A DNA stretch of 18,369 bases from Pseudomonadota bacterium (lineage in GTDB: Bacteria; Pseudomonadota; Gammaproteobacteria; Burkholderiales; Burkholderiaceae_C): positions 1-18,369 of the forward strand of contig JAFAGF010000183.1 of assembly GCA_023422975.1 (NCBI GenBank), written 5' to 3'. The position numbers and the translations under genes were made by a program. Positions 1 to 7,548 of the stretch are shown here, one piece after another; the first letter of the stretch is position 1, and the number at the start of each line of letters is the position of its first letter. Below the pieces are notes generated by a model, which had not been told where the DNA came from, did no database searches, and was given only the letters and a program-made list of their open reading frames with translations.

Positions 1-649
1 CGTTCTCCGCCTGCAAGCGCAGGATGTCCGCCATGGACTGCTGCATGTCCACGTGGATAGGGTCCAGTTGCTGCACCGTCGCCATCTCTTGCGACTGCCC
101 CTGGCTGACCAAGGCACCTTCCGTCACGTTGGAGCGGCCAATGCGCCCGGCAATCGGTGAAAGCACCTTGGCATAGACGGTATCGATGCGTGCCAGTTCC
201 ACATCGGCCTGCGCATTGCGCCAAGCGCTCATGGCATCGTCGTGTTGCTGCTGGCTGATGGCATTTTTGGCGCGCAGCACTTCATAGCGCTTGGCCAAGT
301 TTTCCGCACTCAGCAGCTGTGCCTGCGCTTTGGCCAACTGGGCGTTCATGGTGGCCGGGTCAATTTGATAGAGGGCCTGGCCTTTTTTCACCGTGCTGCC
401 TTCTTCAAACAAACGCTTTTGCACAATGCCGCTGGTCTGTGGCCGCACCTGCGCCACACGCGAAGCCACCGCACGCCCGGGCAGCTCGGTCGTTAACGCC
501 ACCGCCTGCGTCTGGACGGTATAGACACCCACGGCTGCCGGGCCCTGTGCGCCCGCTTGCGGGTCGGCCTGGTCACTACAGGCCATCAACATGGCCACAG
601 CCGCTACGGTCAATGCCGTGCGCGCTGCGCTGGGAAGCTTCACGCTCAT
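1..649 (-). CDS. RND efflux periplasmic adaptor (AcrA/MexA family), N-terminal part
   Basis: This is a periplasmic adaptor (membrane fusion protein) of a tripartite RND multidrug efflux pump, linking the inner-membrane transporter to the outer-membrane channel. It is cut by the left window edge after about 216 residues. The N-terminus has a short basic segment, a hydrophobic stretch and a lipobox L-M-A-C with Cys24, so it should be a lipoprotein anchored in the inner membrane. Then follow the first half of the lipoyl/barrel domain (VRPQTSGIV, YQIDPAT), an alpha-helical hairpin (about residues 95-155), and the return lipoyl segment (SPIAGRIG, NVTEGALV). The match to E. coli AcrA is close throughout. 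The helical hairpin is shorter than in AcrA as I remember it. The ATG at 649 is preceded by AAGGAG at 9 nt spacing. Transporter and channel genes would lie beyond the left edge. It is divergent from an IclR regulator. Confidence 0.93.
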   Translation of the reverse strand, partial: MSVKLPSAARTALTVAAVAMLMACSDQADPQAGAQGPAAVGVYTVQTQAVALTTELPGRAVASRVAQVRPQTSGIVQKRLFEEGSTVKKGQALYQIDPATMNAQLAKAQAQLLSAENLAKRYEVLRAKNAISQQQHDDAMSAWRNAQADVELARIDTVYAKVLSPIAGRIGRSNVTEGALVSQGQSQEMATVQQLDPIHVDMQQSMADILRLQAEN

Positions 650-707
650 GAAATCACACTCCTTGCAAGCGCCAGCCAATTGCTGGCAGATATAGGCTCT
701 GACGACA

Positions 708-743
708 AAAGGACAGCGTTTTCAGACCAAAACGCTGTCCTTT
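708..743. promoter_or_regulatory. Perfect 15-bp inverted repeat, candidate operator
   Basis: Arms aaaggacagcgtttt (708-722) and aaaacgctgtccttt (729-743) are exact reverse complements separated by 6 nt. The site lies between the divergent efflux adaptor and IclR genes. Because both genes point away from it, an operator is more likely than a terminator, although as RNA it could also form a hairpin followed by a T-rich stretch. IclR-family efflux regulators such as TtgV bind extended palindromic operators in this position. Confidence 0.6.
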
Positions 744-770
744 GTATTGCATTGCGATTCAGTGTATCAC
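742..770 (+). promoter_or_regulatory. Possible sigma70 promoter for the IclR-type regulator gene
   Basis: TTGTAT (742-747) and TATCAC (765-770) are separated by 17 bp and each match 4 of 6 consensus bases. The -35 element abuts the right arm of the inverted repeat, so a protein bound there would block it. This is a weak sequence-only prediction. Confidence 0.3.
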
Positions 771-875
771 CAGATGGTTAAAAATTCCTCTCGACCGCAT
801 GTTCGAACCCGCACGCGCCGAAGGAGATAAGCTTGGCGCTTGCTCATTTCTCTGATTTCTGAACAAAGACTGCCC

Positions 876-1649
876 ATGACTGAACAACTCGCCGAAGATG
901 CTGATGACCGCCAACACGGCGGCATCCAAGTCATTGCCCGGAGCAGCAAAATCATGCGTACCCTCAGTGCCCACGGGCAGCCCAGCGGCATGAGCTTGGC
1001 CGCGATTGCCAGTGCAGTGGATTTGCCGCGCTCCACCGTGCAGCGCATCATCAATGCCTTGGTGGCAGAAAACTTGGTGGAACCCGCAGGCCCTTCGGGC
1101 TTTCGCCTTGGCCCTGCGCTGGGGCAAATGCTTTATCAAAGCAATGCCGATGTGGTTTCCGTCATCAAGCCTTATGCCGAGCAACTCTCCACATCGCTGC
1201 AGGAGACGGTGTGCGTGGTCAACCTGAACTTGAACAAGCTGCGCATCATCGAATCGTTTGTGGGCGAGCAACCTTTGCGCGTCGTACCTCAAATTGGTAT
1301 CGTGCCGCCGCTGCACGTCACCGCCGCAGGCAAAGCCCTGCTGGCACGCATGGATGAAGCCACGGTTTTGGAATGGCTGTCACGGGAAGAGCAGCCCCAC
1401 TCCACCACGCCCGAGGCATTGCTGCAGGAGCTGGCCCAAGTGCGGCTCCAGGGTTTTGCGCAGGACATTGACGATGTGGTGCTCGGCGTCAGCGCCCTCG
1501 CTGTTGCCATCAACACCTACCGCGGCCCTTATGCCCTGATGTTGCTGGTGCCCACCGCCCGGCTGCAGCGCGACAGCCCCTGCTTTCAACAAGCCATGTT
1601 CTGCCTGCGCGATGTACTGGAACAGCTTTTGAGCAATCCTGCGTCTTGA
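876..1649 (+). CDS. IclR-family transcriptional regulator
   Basis: A 257-aa protein with the IclR layout: an N-terminal winged helix-turn-helix (about residues 38-80; LAAIASAVDLPRSTVQRIINAL, then the wing FRLGPALGQM) and a C-terminal effector-binding domain (about 90-255) with the family-typical LHVTAAGKALLA and a late glycine-rich segment. It probably controls the divergent RND efflux operon, as TtgV, TtgT and SrpS do in Pseudomonas. That is inferred from position. The start is uncertain. ATG876 gives the usual family length but lacks a good ribosome site. An in-frame TTG at 840 would add 12 residues and lies 13 nt after AAGGAG (821-826). The ligand cannot be told from sequence. Confidence 0.9.
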   Translation: MTEQLAEDADDRQHGGIQVIARSSKIMRTLSAHGQPSGMSLAAIASAVDLPRSTVQRIINALVAENLVEPAGPSGFRLGPALGQMLYQSNADVVSVIKPYAEQLSTSLQETVCVVNLNLNKLRIIESFVGEQPLRVVPQIGIVPPLHVTAAGKALLARMDEATVLEWLSREEQPHSTTPEALLQELAQVRLQGFAQDIDDVVLGVSALAVAINTYRGPYALMLLVPTARLQRDSPCFQQAMFCLRDVLEQLLSNPAS

Positions 1650-1673
1650 GAACAGGAGCCCAACGCCTCACTT

Positions 1674-1764
1674 TTAGGAGCTTGGTACGCCTACAAAATA
1701 AGTAAATCTATGTGTTTTGATATTGAGATCACCACACGACAAACGCTAAATGCTCATCTTTTTA
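1674..1764. repeat. Possible degenerate copy of the ~95-bp palindromic intergenic repeat
   Basis: The left end (aggagcttggtacgc) and right end (aaacgctaaatgctcatc followed by cttttta) resemble the two ends of the repeats at 11251-11346 and 15971-16064, and the total length is similar (about 91 bp). The middle is poorly conserved. The stretch otherwise holds no gene. It lies just downstream of the IclR regulator, so it may also contribute to transcription termination. Low confidence. Confidence 0.35.
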
Positions 1765-1787
1765 TTAGCAACTGACCAGTCAAGCAC

Positions 1788-1823
1788 AAAAAAACCCTGT
1801 TGAATTGCTTCAACAGGGTTTTT
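1788..1823 (-). terminator. Rho-independent terminator of tRNA-fMet copy 1
   Basis: Perfect 15-bp stem (arms 1790-1804 and 1809-1823, core AACCCTGTTGAA) with a 4-nt loop. On the minus strand it ends in a run of T residues. It starts 4 nt after the encoded CCA end of the tRNA. The hairpin is identical to the one at 2035-2068. Confidence 0.9.
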
Positions 1824-1827
1824 GATT

Positions 1828-1904
<77 letters not shown>

Positions 1905-1914
1905 ATATGCATTA

Positions 1915-1920
1915 ATTATA
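1915..1920 (-). promoter_or_regulatory. -10 box of tRNA-fMet copy 1
   Basis: A perfect TATAAT on the minus strand, 10 nt before the tRNA 5' end, the same spacing as in copy 2. I see no convincing -35 hexamer at 16-18 bp. The GC-rich stretch just downstream of the -10 box that is typical of stringently controlled promoters is also absent. Confidence 0.6.
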
Positions 1921-2034
1921 GCGCGACCTTGAACCACCTGCGGGCGCCAGCCTAGAGAAACCCCTACGCTGCAGTATTGATTACCAAGGCACTGCCACAC
2001 GCATCTTTGATGCCCACAGCAATGACAGACAACA

Positions 2035-2068
2035 AAAAACCCTGTTGAATTGCTTCAACAGGGTTTTT
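2035..2068 (-). terminator. Rho-independent terminator of tRNA-fMet copy 2 and of the ribosomal superoperon
   Basis: Same perfect 15-bp stem and TTGC loop (plus-strand reading) as at 1790-1823, followed on the minus strand by T residues. As there is no terminator between rplQ and this tRNA, it is probably also where the spc-alpha transcript ends. Confidence 0.88.
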
Positions 2069-2072
2069 GATT

Positions 2073-2149
<77 letters not shown>

Positions 2150-2159
2150 GTATTCCAAA

Positions 2160-2168
2160 ATTATAGCA
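2160..2168 (-). promoter_or_regulatory. Extended -10 promoter element of tRNA-fMet copy 2
   Basis: On the minus strand this reads TGC-TATAAT, a perfect -10 with the extended TGn motif, 10 nt before the tRNA. It lies only a few bases after the rplQ stop codon, so any -35 contact would be inside rplQ. Confidence 0.6.
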
Positions 2169-2173
2169 CAGAT

Positions 2174-2554
2174 TTATTCTGCGGCTTGAGCTTCTTCAGC
2201 TTGTTCAACCAATTGAACAAAAGCCATAGGTGCGTTGTCGCCCACGCGGAAACCCATCTTCAAGATGCGTGTGTAGCCGCCAGGACGCTTAGCGTTGCGG
2301 GGGCCCAGCACGTTGAACAGCTTGGTGACGCTGTCGCGGTCGCGCAGACGGTCAAACGCCAGACGGCGGTTAGCCACGGTGTCCACCTTGGCCAGAGTGA
2401 TCATGGGCTCAATCACGCGGCGCAATTCCTTGGCCTTAGGCACCGTGGTCTTGATCGCTTCGTGCTCGATCAAAGAGTTCATCATGTTCTGCAGCATCGC
2501 CTTGCGGTGAGCAGAAGTACGGTTCAGTTTACGCAGGCCATTTCCGTGACGCAT
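2174..2554 (-). CDS. rplQ: 50S ribosomal protein L17
   Basis: A 126-aa L17 protein of the large subunit, near the polypeptide exit. It opens with the family-typical [17 protein letters not shown] and contains the conserved segment [10 protein letters not shown]. It ends in a short Ala/Glu-rich tail. The ATG at 2554 follows AAAAGGAAAG. It is the last gene of the alpha operon, 127 nt after rpoA, as in E. coli. The tRNA-fMet gene follows directly. Confidence 0.98.
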   Translation of the reverse strand: MRHGNGLRKLNRTSAHRKAMLQNMMNSLIEHEAIKTTVPKAKELRRVIEPMITLAKVDTVANRRLAFDRLRDRDSVTKLFNVLGPRNAKRPGGYTRILKMGFRVGDNAPMAFVQLVEQAEEAQAAE

Positions 2555-2627
2555 GGTGCTTTCCTTTTCAGATAGTTTGGTCGAGTGGCCGTATCAGGTA
2601 CCGCCCGGTGCACTTTGGTAAAAATAA

Positions 2628-2659
2628 CTGGCTCTCTACCCTCTCGGGCAAAGAGCCAG
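2628..2659 (-). terminator. Possible attenuator or processing hairpin between rpoA and rplQ
   Basis: Arms CTGGCTCT (2628-2635) and AGAGCCAG (2652-2659) pair perfectly, with a small CCC/GGG hairpin inside the loop. On the minus strand the stem is followed by TTATTTTT. This resembles a partial terminator that could lower rplQ transcription relative to rpoA, or an RNase processing site. Confidence 0.5.
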
Positions 2660-2681
2660 CAATTATAGCTTGACTAGCGAA

Positions 2682-3683
2682 TTAACGCTTTTCCAAGCCT
2701 GCTGGTGGCCAGTTCTCGAGCTTCATGCCCAGAGTCAGGCCACGGGAAGCCAAAACTTCCTTGATTTCGTTGAGCGACTTACGACCCAGGTTAGGCGTCT
2801 TCAGCAGCTCGTTTTCGGTGCGCTGGATCAGATCACCGATGTAGTAAATGTTCTCAGCCTTCAAGCAGTTGGCGGAACGTACAGTCAGCTCCAACTCGTC
2901 GACAGGACGCAACAAGATGGGGTCAAACGTCTGAGCGTTCGAACGGCTGTTGCCACCGCCACCCAAGATGCCGCCTTCGCCAAACTCGCCATCCAACTGT
3001 GCAAACACAGCCAGCTGTTCCACCAAGATCTTGGCGGATGCGCGCACTGCGTCTTCAGCGTTGATAGCGCCGTTGGTTTCGATTTCGACAACCAGCTTGT
3101 CCAGATCGGTACGCTGTTCCACACGTGCAGATTCCACGGTGTAGCTCACGCGACGAACGGGCGAGAACGATGCGTCCAGCACGATGCGACCAATCGACTT
3201 GGTCGACTCGTCACCGTAGCGGCGCACGTTGCCGGGCACATAGCCACGGCCCTGCTCCACCTTGATCTGCATATCCAGCTTGCCGCCTTGCGACAAGTTG
3301 GCGATCACGTGGTCAGGATTGATGATCTCAACGTCATGGGGAGTCTGGATGTCACGCGCGGTCACCACGCCTTCGCCATCCTTGCGCAGACTCAGAGTCA
3401 CTTCGTCACGGTTATGCAGCTTGAACACCACGCCCTTCAGGTTCAGGAGGATGTTGGTCACATCTTCTTGCACGCCATCGATGGACGAGTACTCGTGCAG
3501 CACGCCAGCAATCGTGACTTCCGTCGCTGCGTAACCCACCATGGACGAGAGCAAAACGCGGCGCAGGGCATTGCCCAGCGTATGACCATAGCCACGCTCA
3601 AAAGGCTCCAGCGTCACCTTGGCACGGTTGTGGCCAAGCTGCTCAACATTAATCGTCTTGGGTTTCAGCAGATTTGTTTGCAT
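2682..3683 (-). CDS. rpoA: RNA polymerase alpha subunit
   Basis: A 333-aa alpha subunit. The N-terminal domain (about 1-230) has the dimerisation and assembly motif [16 protein letters not shown]. After a glycine-rich linker (GILGGGGNS), the C-terminal domain (about 250-330) carries the DNA and activator binding face [12 protein letters not shown] and the helix-hairpin-helix [16 protein letters not shown]. The ATG at 3683 is preceded by AGAGGAAG. Sitting between rpsD and rplQ is the usual alpha-operon order and ties polymerase synthesis to ribosome synthesis. It is intact. Confidence 0.99.
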   Translation of the reverse strand: MQTNLLKPKTINVEQLGHNRAKVTLEPFERGYGHTLGNALRRVLLSSMVGYAATEVTIAGVLHEYSSIDGVQEDVTNILLNLKGVVFKLHNRDEVTLSLRKDGEGVVTARDIQTPHDVEIINPDHVIANLSQGGKLDMQIKVEQGRGYVPGNVRRYGDESTKSIGRIVLDASFSPVRRVSYTVESARVEQRTDLDKLVVEIETNGAINAEDAVRASAKILVEQLAVFAQLDGEFGEGGILGGGGNSRSNAQTFDPILLRPVDELELTVRSANCLKAENIYYIGDLIQRTENELLKTPNLGRKSLNEIKEVLASRGLTLGMKLENWPPAGLEKR

Positions 3684-3737
3684 GCAGACTTCCTCTCAAT
3701 ACCCCCGGCTCGTTACACCGGTAAGGCTGGTGAAGCA

Positions 3738-3765
3738 CCTAAACCGCGATGCCTCGCGGTTTAGG
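3738..3765 (-). other. Perfect 12-bp hairpin in the rpsD-rpoA junction
   Basis: Arms CCTAAACCGCGA (3738-3749) and TCGCGGTTTAGG (3754-3765) are exact complements with a 4-nt loop. No T-tract follows in the transcript, so it is not a classical terminator. It may be a processing or mRNA-stability element separating rpsD from rpoA. Confidence 0.65.
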
Positions 3766-3773
3766 AACGGGAT

Positions 3774-3789
3774 GGTTGATTGCTCAACC
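3774..3789 (-). other. Small hairpin after rpsD
   Basis: GGTTGA (3774-3779) and TCAACC (3784-3789) form a 6-bp stem with a 4-nt loop directly downstream of the rpsD stop codon. Together with the stronger 3738-3765 hairpin it makes a double-hairpin spacer before rpoA. Confidence 0.4.
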
Positions 3790-3799
3790 GAAACTACGA

Positions 3800-4423
3800 T
3801 TAACGCGAGTACAACTCAACGATCAGAGATTCGTTGATGTCGGCTGCGAATTGATCGCGGTCAGGCACTTGCTTAAAGGTACCTTCAGCCTTGTCCAGGC
3901 TCACTTCTACCCAAGCGGGGAAGCCAACTTGCTGAGCCAATTGCAGAGCTTCAACAATACGGGCTTGCTTCTTGGACTTCTCACGCACAGCAATCACGTC
4001 ACCAGCCTTCACCAAGTAGGAAGGGATGTTCACAGATTGGCCGTTCACAGTGATGGCCTTGTGGGAAACCAGCTGACGTGCTTCAGCACGTGTTGAGCCG
4101 AAGCCCATGCGGTAGACCACGTTGTCCAGACGAGTTTCCAGCAGACCCAGCAGGTTCGCGCCAGTGTTGCCCTTCTTCTGGTCAGCAGCTTCAAAGTAGC
4201 GGCGGAATTGCTTTTCCAGCACGCCGTACATGCGCTTGACCTTCTGCTTTTCACGCAGCTGCAGACCGTAGTCAGAAGTACGCTGACCGGATGTGCGACC
4301 GTGTTGGCCAGGCTTGGTATCGAACTTTGCCTTGTCCGCGATGGAGCGACGAGCGCTCTTCAGGAACAGGTCGGTGCCTTCACGGCGGGAGAGTTTGGCC
4401 TTGGGGCCGATATAACGTGCCAC
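3800..4423 (-). CDS. rpsD: 30S ribosomal protein S4
   Basis: A 207-aa primary 16S rRNA-binding protein. It begins [19 protein letters not shown] and lacks the N-terminal zinc cysteines, so it is the zinc-free form. The S4 RNA-binding domain lies at about residues 97-160 ([20 protein letters not shown], then [13 protein letters not shown]). The start is GTG at 4423, preceded by AAGGAAA. In E. coli S4 represses the alpha operon by binding near rpsM. Here the rpmJ-rpsM gap is only 22 nt and I cannot see an equivalent pseudoknot by eye. Hairpins flank the gene on both sides. Confidence 0.98.
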   Translation of the reverse strand: MARYIGPKAKLSRREGTDLFLKSARRSIADKAKFDTKPGQHGRTSGQRTSDYGLQLREKQKVKRMYGVLEKQFRRYFEAADQKKGNTGANLLGLLETRLDNVVYRMGFGSTRAEARQLVSHKAITVNGQSVNIPSYLVKAGDVIAVREKSKKQARIVEALQLAQQVGFPAWVEVSLDKAEGTFKQVPDRDQFAADINESLIVELYSR

Positions 4424-4446
4424 TTGAGTTTCCTTTGATTCATCTA

Positions 4447-4497
4447 CCGTGCTTACGCACGGGAGCCACCCGGGGTGCCAAAAACAACCCGGGTGGC
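4447..4497 (-). other. Double hairpin in the rpsK-rpsD junction
   Basis: Two perfect stems sit in the 90-nt gap: CCGTGC/GCACGG (4447-4462, 4-nt loop) and GCCACCCGGG/CCCGGGTGGC (4465-4474 with 4488-4497, 13-nt loop). In the transcript the larger one comes first, then the smaller, then the rpsD ribosome site. No U-tract follows. A role in processing or in control of rpsD translation is inferred only. Confidence 0.6.
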
Positions 4498-4513
4498 GGT
4501 GGGCTTACAAAAA

Positions 4514-4915
4514 TTAGATACGACGACGCTTTTGAGGGCGGCAGCCGTTGTGAGGTACCGGTGTCACGTCCGCGATGGAAGTGATACGGATACCCAGAGC
4601 ACCCAGGGCGCGAACCGAAGATTCACGGCCAGGACCGGGACCCTTAATTTCTACGTCCAGGTTCTTGATACCCTGTTCGATAGCAGCACGACCGGCCACT
4701 TCGGAAGCAACCTGAGCTGCAAAAGGTGTCGACTTACGCGAACCCTTGAAGCCCTGGCCACCCGACGAAGCCCACGACAGAGCGTTGCCCTGACGGTCGG
4801 TAATGGTGATGATCGTGTTGTTGAACGAAGCATGCACGTGTGCAATACCGTCAGAAATGTTCTTACGAACTTTCTTACGTACACGCGCAGCAGCGTTGTT
4901 TTGTGCCTTAGCCAT
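4514..4915 (-). CDS. rpsK: 30S ribosomal protein S11
   Basis: A 133-aa protein of the 30S platform, with the conserved blocks [21 protein letters not shown] (about 27-47), [13 protein letters not shown], and [15 protein letters not shown]. The C-terminus reads [12 protein letters not shown], where most bacteria have two prolines before the basic tail (RPPK). This P to Q change is probably a lineage trait. The ATG at 4915 lies 17 nt after rpsM. Confidence 0.98.
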   Translation of the reverse strand: MAKAQNNAAARVRKKVRKNISDGIAHVHASFNNTIITITDRQGNALSWASSGGQGFKGSRKSTPFAAQVASEVAGRAAIEQGIKNLDVEIKGPGPGRESSVRALGALGIRITSIADVTPVPHNGCRPQKRRRI

Positions 4916-4932
4916 AGTGATCTCTCAATCCC

Positions 4933-5298
4933 TTATTTCTTCAGTGCCGCTGCGCCTTTGCGAGGACCCTTGCGAGTACGGGCATTGGTGCGTGTACGTT
5001 GACCGCGCATAGGCAGACCACGACGATGGCGGAAACCGCGGTAGCAACCGATGTCCATCAAACGCTTGATGTTCATGGTGGTCTCGCGACGCAGATCGCC
5101 TTCCAAGGTCATGCCGTTCAACTGGTCACGGATCTTTTCCAGATCAGCGTCAGTCAGGTCTTTGACCTTCTTGGAGTACTCGATACCGCAAGCTTCGCAG
5201 ATCTTGCGAGCAGTCGTACGACCGATACCGAAAATGGCTGTCAGGCCGATTTCAGCATGCTTGTGGGGCGGGATATTAATACCAGCAATACGTGCCAT
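4933..5298 (-). CDS. rpsM: 30S ribosomal protein S13
   Basis: A 121-aa protein of the 30S head that contacts the P-site tRNA and makes bridges to the 50S. It starts [14 protein letters not shown], has the helix-two-turn-helix segment [18 protein letters not shown] (about 23-40) and the basic tail [18 protein letters not shown]. It is the first gene of the alpha set, only 22 nt after rpmJ, so no separate alpha promoter or long S4-binding leader is evident here. Confidence 0.98.
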   Translation of the reverse strand: MARIAGINIPPHKHAEIGLTAIFGIGRTTARKICEACGIEYSKKVKDLTDADLEKIRDQLNGMTLEGDLRRETTMNIKRLMDIGCYRGFRHRRGLPMRGQRTRTNARTRKGPRKGAAALKK

Positions 5299-5320
5299 AT
5301 TAGTCCTCTAATACTTTCAA

Positions 5321-5434
5321 TCAGCCCTGGCGCTGCTTATGGCGCTGGTCTGTGCAGATCACGCGAACCACACCTTTACGGCGGATGATCTTGCAGTTGC
5401 GGCAGATTTTCTTGACCGAAGCCGAAACTCTCAT
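5321..5434 (-). CDS. rpmJ: 50S ribosomal protein L36
   Basis: A 37-aa protein starting [19 protein letters not shown]. It has the zinc-ribbon ligands Cys11, Cys14, Cys27 and His32, so it is the zinc-binding form. The ATG at 5434 is preceded by AGGAG. It follows secY after a 139-nt gap in which infA, often found between the two in related bacteria, is missing. Confidence 0.97.
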   Translation of the reverse strand: MRVSASVKKICRNCKIIRRKGVVRVICTDQRHKQRQG

Positions 5435-5443
5435 TTCATTCTC

Positions 5444-5518
5444 CTAAAACTTTGCATCCGTATTCATTTCTTCGACCTGGACACTGCCTGTGACCGCGAA
5501 AAAATGTAGAGCACTCAT
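5444..5518 (-). CDS. Possible 24-codon ORF in the secY-rpmJ gap
   Basis: An ATG-to-TAG frame of 24 residues (MSALHFFAVTG at its start). Its stop codon overlaps the ribosome-binding site of rpmJ, which would suit translational coupling. Its own ribosome site is weak. It shows no likeness to IF-1, whose gene is often found here. I do not recognise it, and it may be chance. Confidence 0.2.
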   Translation of the reverse strand: MSALHFFAVTGSVQVEEMNTDAKF

Positions 5519-5533
5519 ACTTGCTGTTGTTGG

Positions 5534-5561
5534 ATTCCTTCAGGTTTTACCCAGAAGGAAT
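5534..5561 (-). other. Hairpin just downstream of secY
   Basis: ATTCCTTC (5534-5541) and GAAGGAAT (5554-5561) form an 8-bp stem with a 12-nt loop, 12 nt past the secY stop codon. There is no T-tract, so it is at most a weak attenuator or a stability element. Confidence 0.4.
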
Positions 5562-5573
5562 GGCCTTCATATC

Positions 5574-6887
5574 TCAGTGACCTGATGCCTTGAAGTTGGC
5601 CTTCTTAAGAAGGGACTCGTACTGTTGCGACATCATGTAGTTCTGCACTTGCGCCATGAAGTCCATAGTCACCACCACAATAATCAGCAGCGATGTACCA
5701 CCGAAGTAAAACGGAACGTTGTACTTCAGAATCAAGAACTCAGGCAACAAACACACGAATGTGATGTAGACGGCGCCAGCCAGTGTCAAACGCACCAAAA
5801 TCTTGTCAATGTAGCGGGCTGTCTGATCACCTGGACGAATGCCCGGGATGAAAGCACCACTTTTCTTCAGATTATCAGCGGTCTCGCGGCTATTGAACAC
5901 GAGTGCTGTATAGAAGAAACAGAAGAAAATGATTGCGGCGGCGTAGAGCATCACATAAATCGGCTGACCAGGGGTCAACGTTGCTGCAATGTCCTTCAAC
6001 CAGCGCATGGATTCCCCTGCACTGAACCAATTCACCACGGTTGCTGGTAACAAGATGATCGAAGAAGCGAAGATGGGAGGAATCACACCTGCCATATTCA
6101 ACTTCAGTGGTAAGTGCGAAGACTGACCACCATACACCTTGTTGCCAACTTGGCGGCGTGCGTAATTCACCAAGATCTTACGTTGACCACGCTCGACAAA
6201 CACGACGAAGTACGTCACGGCTGCCACAACGAGGACGATGAAGATCGCGGCCAGGATGCTCATGGCACCGGTACGAACCAGCTCCAGCAACCCACCAATC
6301 GAGCTAGGCAAGCCTGCGGCAATACCAGCAAAGATCAAGATAGAGATGCCATTGCCCAGACCACGCTCAGTGATCTGCTCGCCGAGCCACATCAGGAACA
6401 TGGTGCCAGCAGTCAGACTAACCACCGCAGTCATGCGGAAGCCAAAGCCTGGATCCAGCACCAGTCCGGGAGAGCTTTCCAAAGCCACGGCAATACCCAA
6501 CGACTGAAAAAGCGCCAAAGCCAAAGTGCCGTAGCGGGTGTATTGGGTAATCTTGCGACGACCCGCCTCACCTTCCTTCTTCAGTTGCTCAAATGTCGGG
6601 ACAACATAGGTCATCAGTTGCATGATGATCGATGCCGAGATGTACGGCATGATCCCCAACGCAAACACTGTGAAGCGCGACAGCGCCCCACCCGAGAACA
6701 TATTGAACAGGTTGAGAATGCCCTGCTGGCCATTGAACAGCTGCTGCAGCTGCGCTGGGTCGATGCCCGGCACGGGGATATGTGCCCCGATTCGGTATAC
6801 GACCAGCGCAAGCAACAGAAAAACCAGTCGGCGACGCAAGTCACCAAACTTGCCGGTTTTTGCAATTTGAGCTGCGCTAGTAGCCAC
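5574..6887 (-). CDS. secY: Preprotein translocase subunit SecY
   Basis: A 437-aa channel subunit of the SecYEG translocon in the inner membrane, with about ten hydrophobic segments as expected. Conserved features include the first membrane segment followed by IPVPGIDP, the motif [14 protein letters not shown] (TM2, about residues 78-91), the cytoplasmic loop [17 protein letters not shown], and the late loop [16 protein letters not shown]. The start is GTG at 6887, preceded by AAAGAGA. It lies 22 nt after rplO in the usual spc position. It is intact. Confidence 0.98.
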   Translation of the reverse strand: MATSAAQIAKTGKFGDLRRRLVFLLLALVVYRIGAHIPVPGIDPAQLQQLFNGQQGILNLFNMFSGGALSRFTVFALGIMPYISASIIMQLMTYVVPTFEQLKKEGEAGRRKITQYTRYGTLALALFQSLGIAVALESSPGLVLDPGFGFRMTAVVSLTAGTMFLMWLGEQITERGLGNGISILIFAGIAAGLPSSIGGLLELVRTGAMSILAAIFIVLVVAAVTYFVVFVERGQRKILVNYARRQVGNKVYGGQSSHLPLKLNMAGVIPPIFASSIILLPATVVNWFSAGESMRWLKDIAATLTPGQPIYVMLYAAAIIFFCFFYTALVFNSRETADNLKKSGAFIPGIRPGDQTARYIDKILVRLTLAGAVYITFVCLLPEFLILKYNVPFYFGGTSLLIIVVVTMDFMAQVQNYMMSQQYESLLKKANFKASGH

Positions 6888-6909
6888 GGATGTCTCTTTC
6901 AGAACTTAA

Positions 6910-7341
6910 TCAGGCGATGCTGCCACCGGCAGCTTCGATGGCAACCTTGGCGCCAGCTGTGGCACCAACGCCATTCAGCTTGACCGCCTTGGTCAACTCA
7001 CCGCTCTTGATAACTTTCACCACCAAGGCGTTGGAAGCTACCAGACCTGCTTGCTTCAGTGCAGCGACGTCCACTTCAGCCAGACCCAGCTGCTCCAGAG
7101 CAGCCAAAGTCACTTCGGCGTTGAACTTCAAAGTCATAGACTTGAAGCCACGCTTAGGCAAGCGGCGTTGCAAAGGCATTTGACCGCCTTCGAAGCCTAC
7201 CTTGTGGTAGCCACCTGAACGCGATTTTTGACCCTTGTGACCACGACCGGCAGTCTTACCCAGACCGGAACCGATACCGCGACCAACGCGACGTGCTGCG
7301 TGCTTGGCGCCTGCTGCGGGCTTGATGCTATTGAGTTCCAT
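6910..7341 (-). CDS. rplO: 50S ribosomal protein L15
   Basis: A 143-aa late-assembly large-subunit protein with the canonical N-terminus MELNSIKP and the glycine/arginine-rich segment [21 protein letters not shown] (about 18-38). Three consecutive possible starts exist (TTG 7347, ATG 7344, ATG 7341). I chose 7341 because the family begins MELN and AAGGA is then at 6 nt spacing. Confidence 0.97.
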   Translation of the reverse strand: MELNSIKPAAGAKHAARRVGRGIGSGLGKTAGRGHKGQKSRSGGYHKVGFEGGQMPLQRRLPKRGFKSMTLKFNAEVTLAALEQLGLAEVDVAALKQAGLVASNALVVKVIKSGELTKAVKLNGVGATAGAKVAIEAAGGSIA

Positions 7342-7351
7342 CATCAATCCT

Positions 7352-7534
7352 TTACAGAACCTTCACCAAGTAGGCGATTTTGTTGATCATGCCGCGCACT
7401 TCAGGAGTGTCCTGCAGTTCGCTGACGCTGTTCAGCTTACGCAGACCCAGGCCACGCACAGTCGCACGGTGCGACTCTTTGGTGCCAATGGGACTACGAA
7501 CCAGCTGAATCTTGACAGTTTGTTGTGTTGTCAT
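7352..7534 (-). CDS. rpmD: 50S ribosomal protein L30
   Basis: A 60-aa protein with the conserved motif [20 protein letters not shown] (about 16-35) and the C-terminal [11 protein letters not shown]. It sits between rpsE and rplO, with 14 and 10 nt gaps, in standard spc order. Confidence 0.97.
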   Translation of the reverse strand: MTTQQTVKIQLVRSPIGTKESHRATVRGLGLRKLNSVSELQDTPEVRGMINKIAYLVKVL

Positions 7535-7548
7535 GTGCTGGACTCCGA

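Noticed and set aside
833..862. Nine-codon TTG-started frame right after AAGGAG, upstream of the IclR gene
   Set aside because: The spacing is good, but a TTG start and such a short frame are too weak to call a leader peptide. The AAGGAG may instead serve the TTG start at 840.
2670..3764. 364-residue open frame on the plus strand across rpoA
   Set aside because: It lies fully antisense to an unmistakable rpoA, has a composition typical of complement-strand reading and no known domain. The same holds for frames antisense to secY, rpsE/rplR, rplN and the other ribosomal genes.
5435..5573. infA or an infA remnant
   Set aside because: None of the frames in the gap resemble IF-1, and the gap is shorter than the gene.
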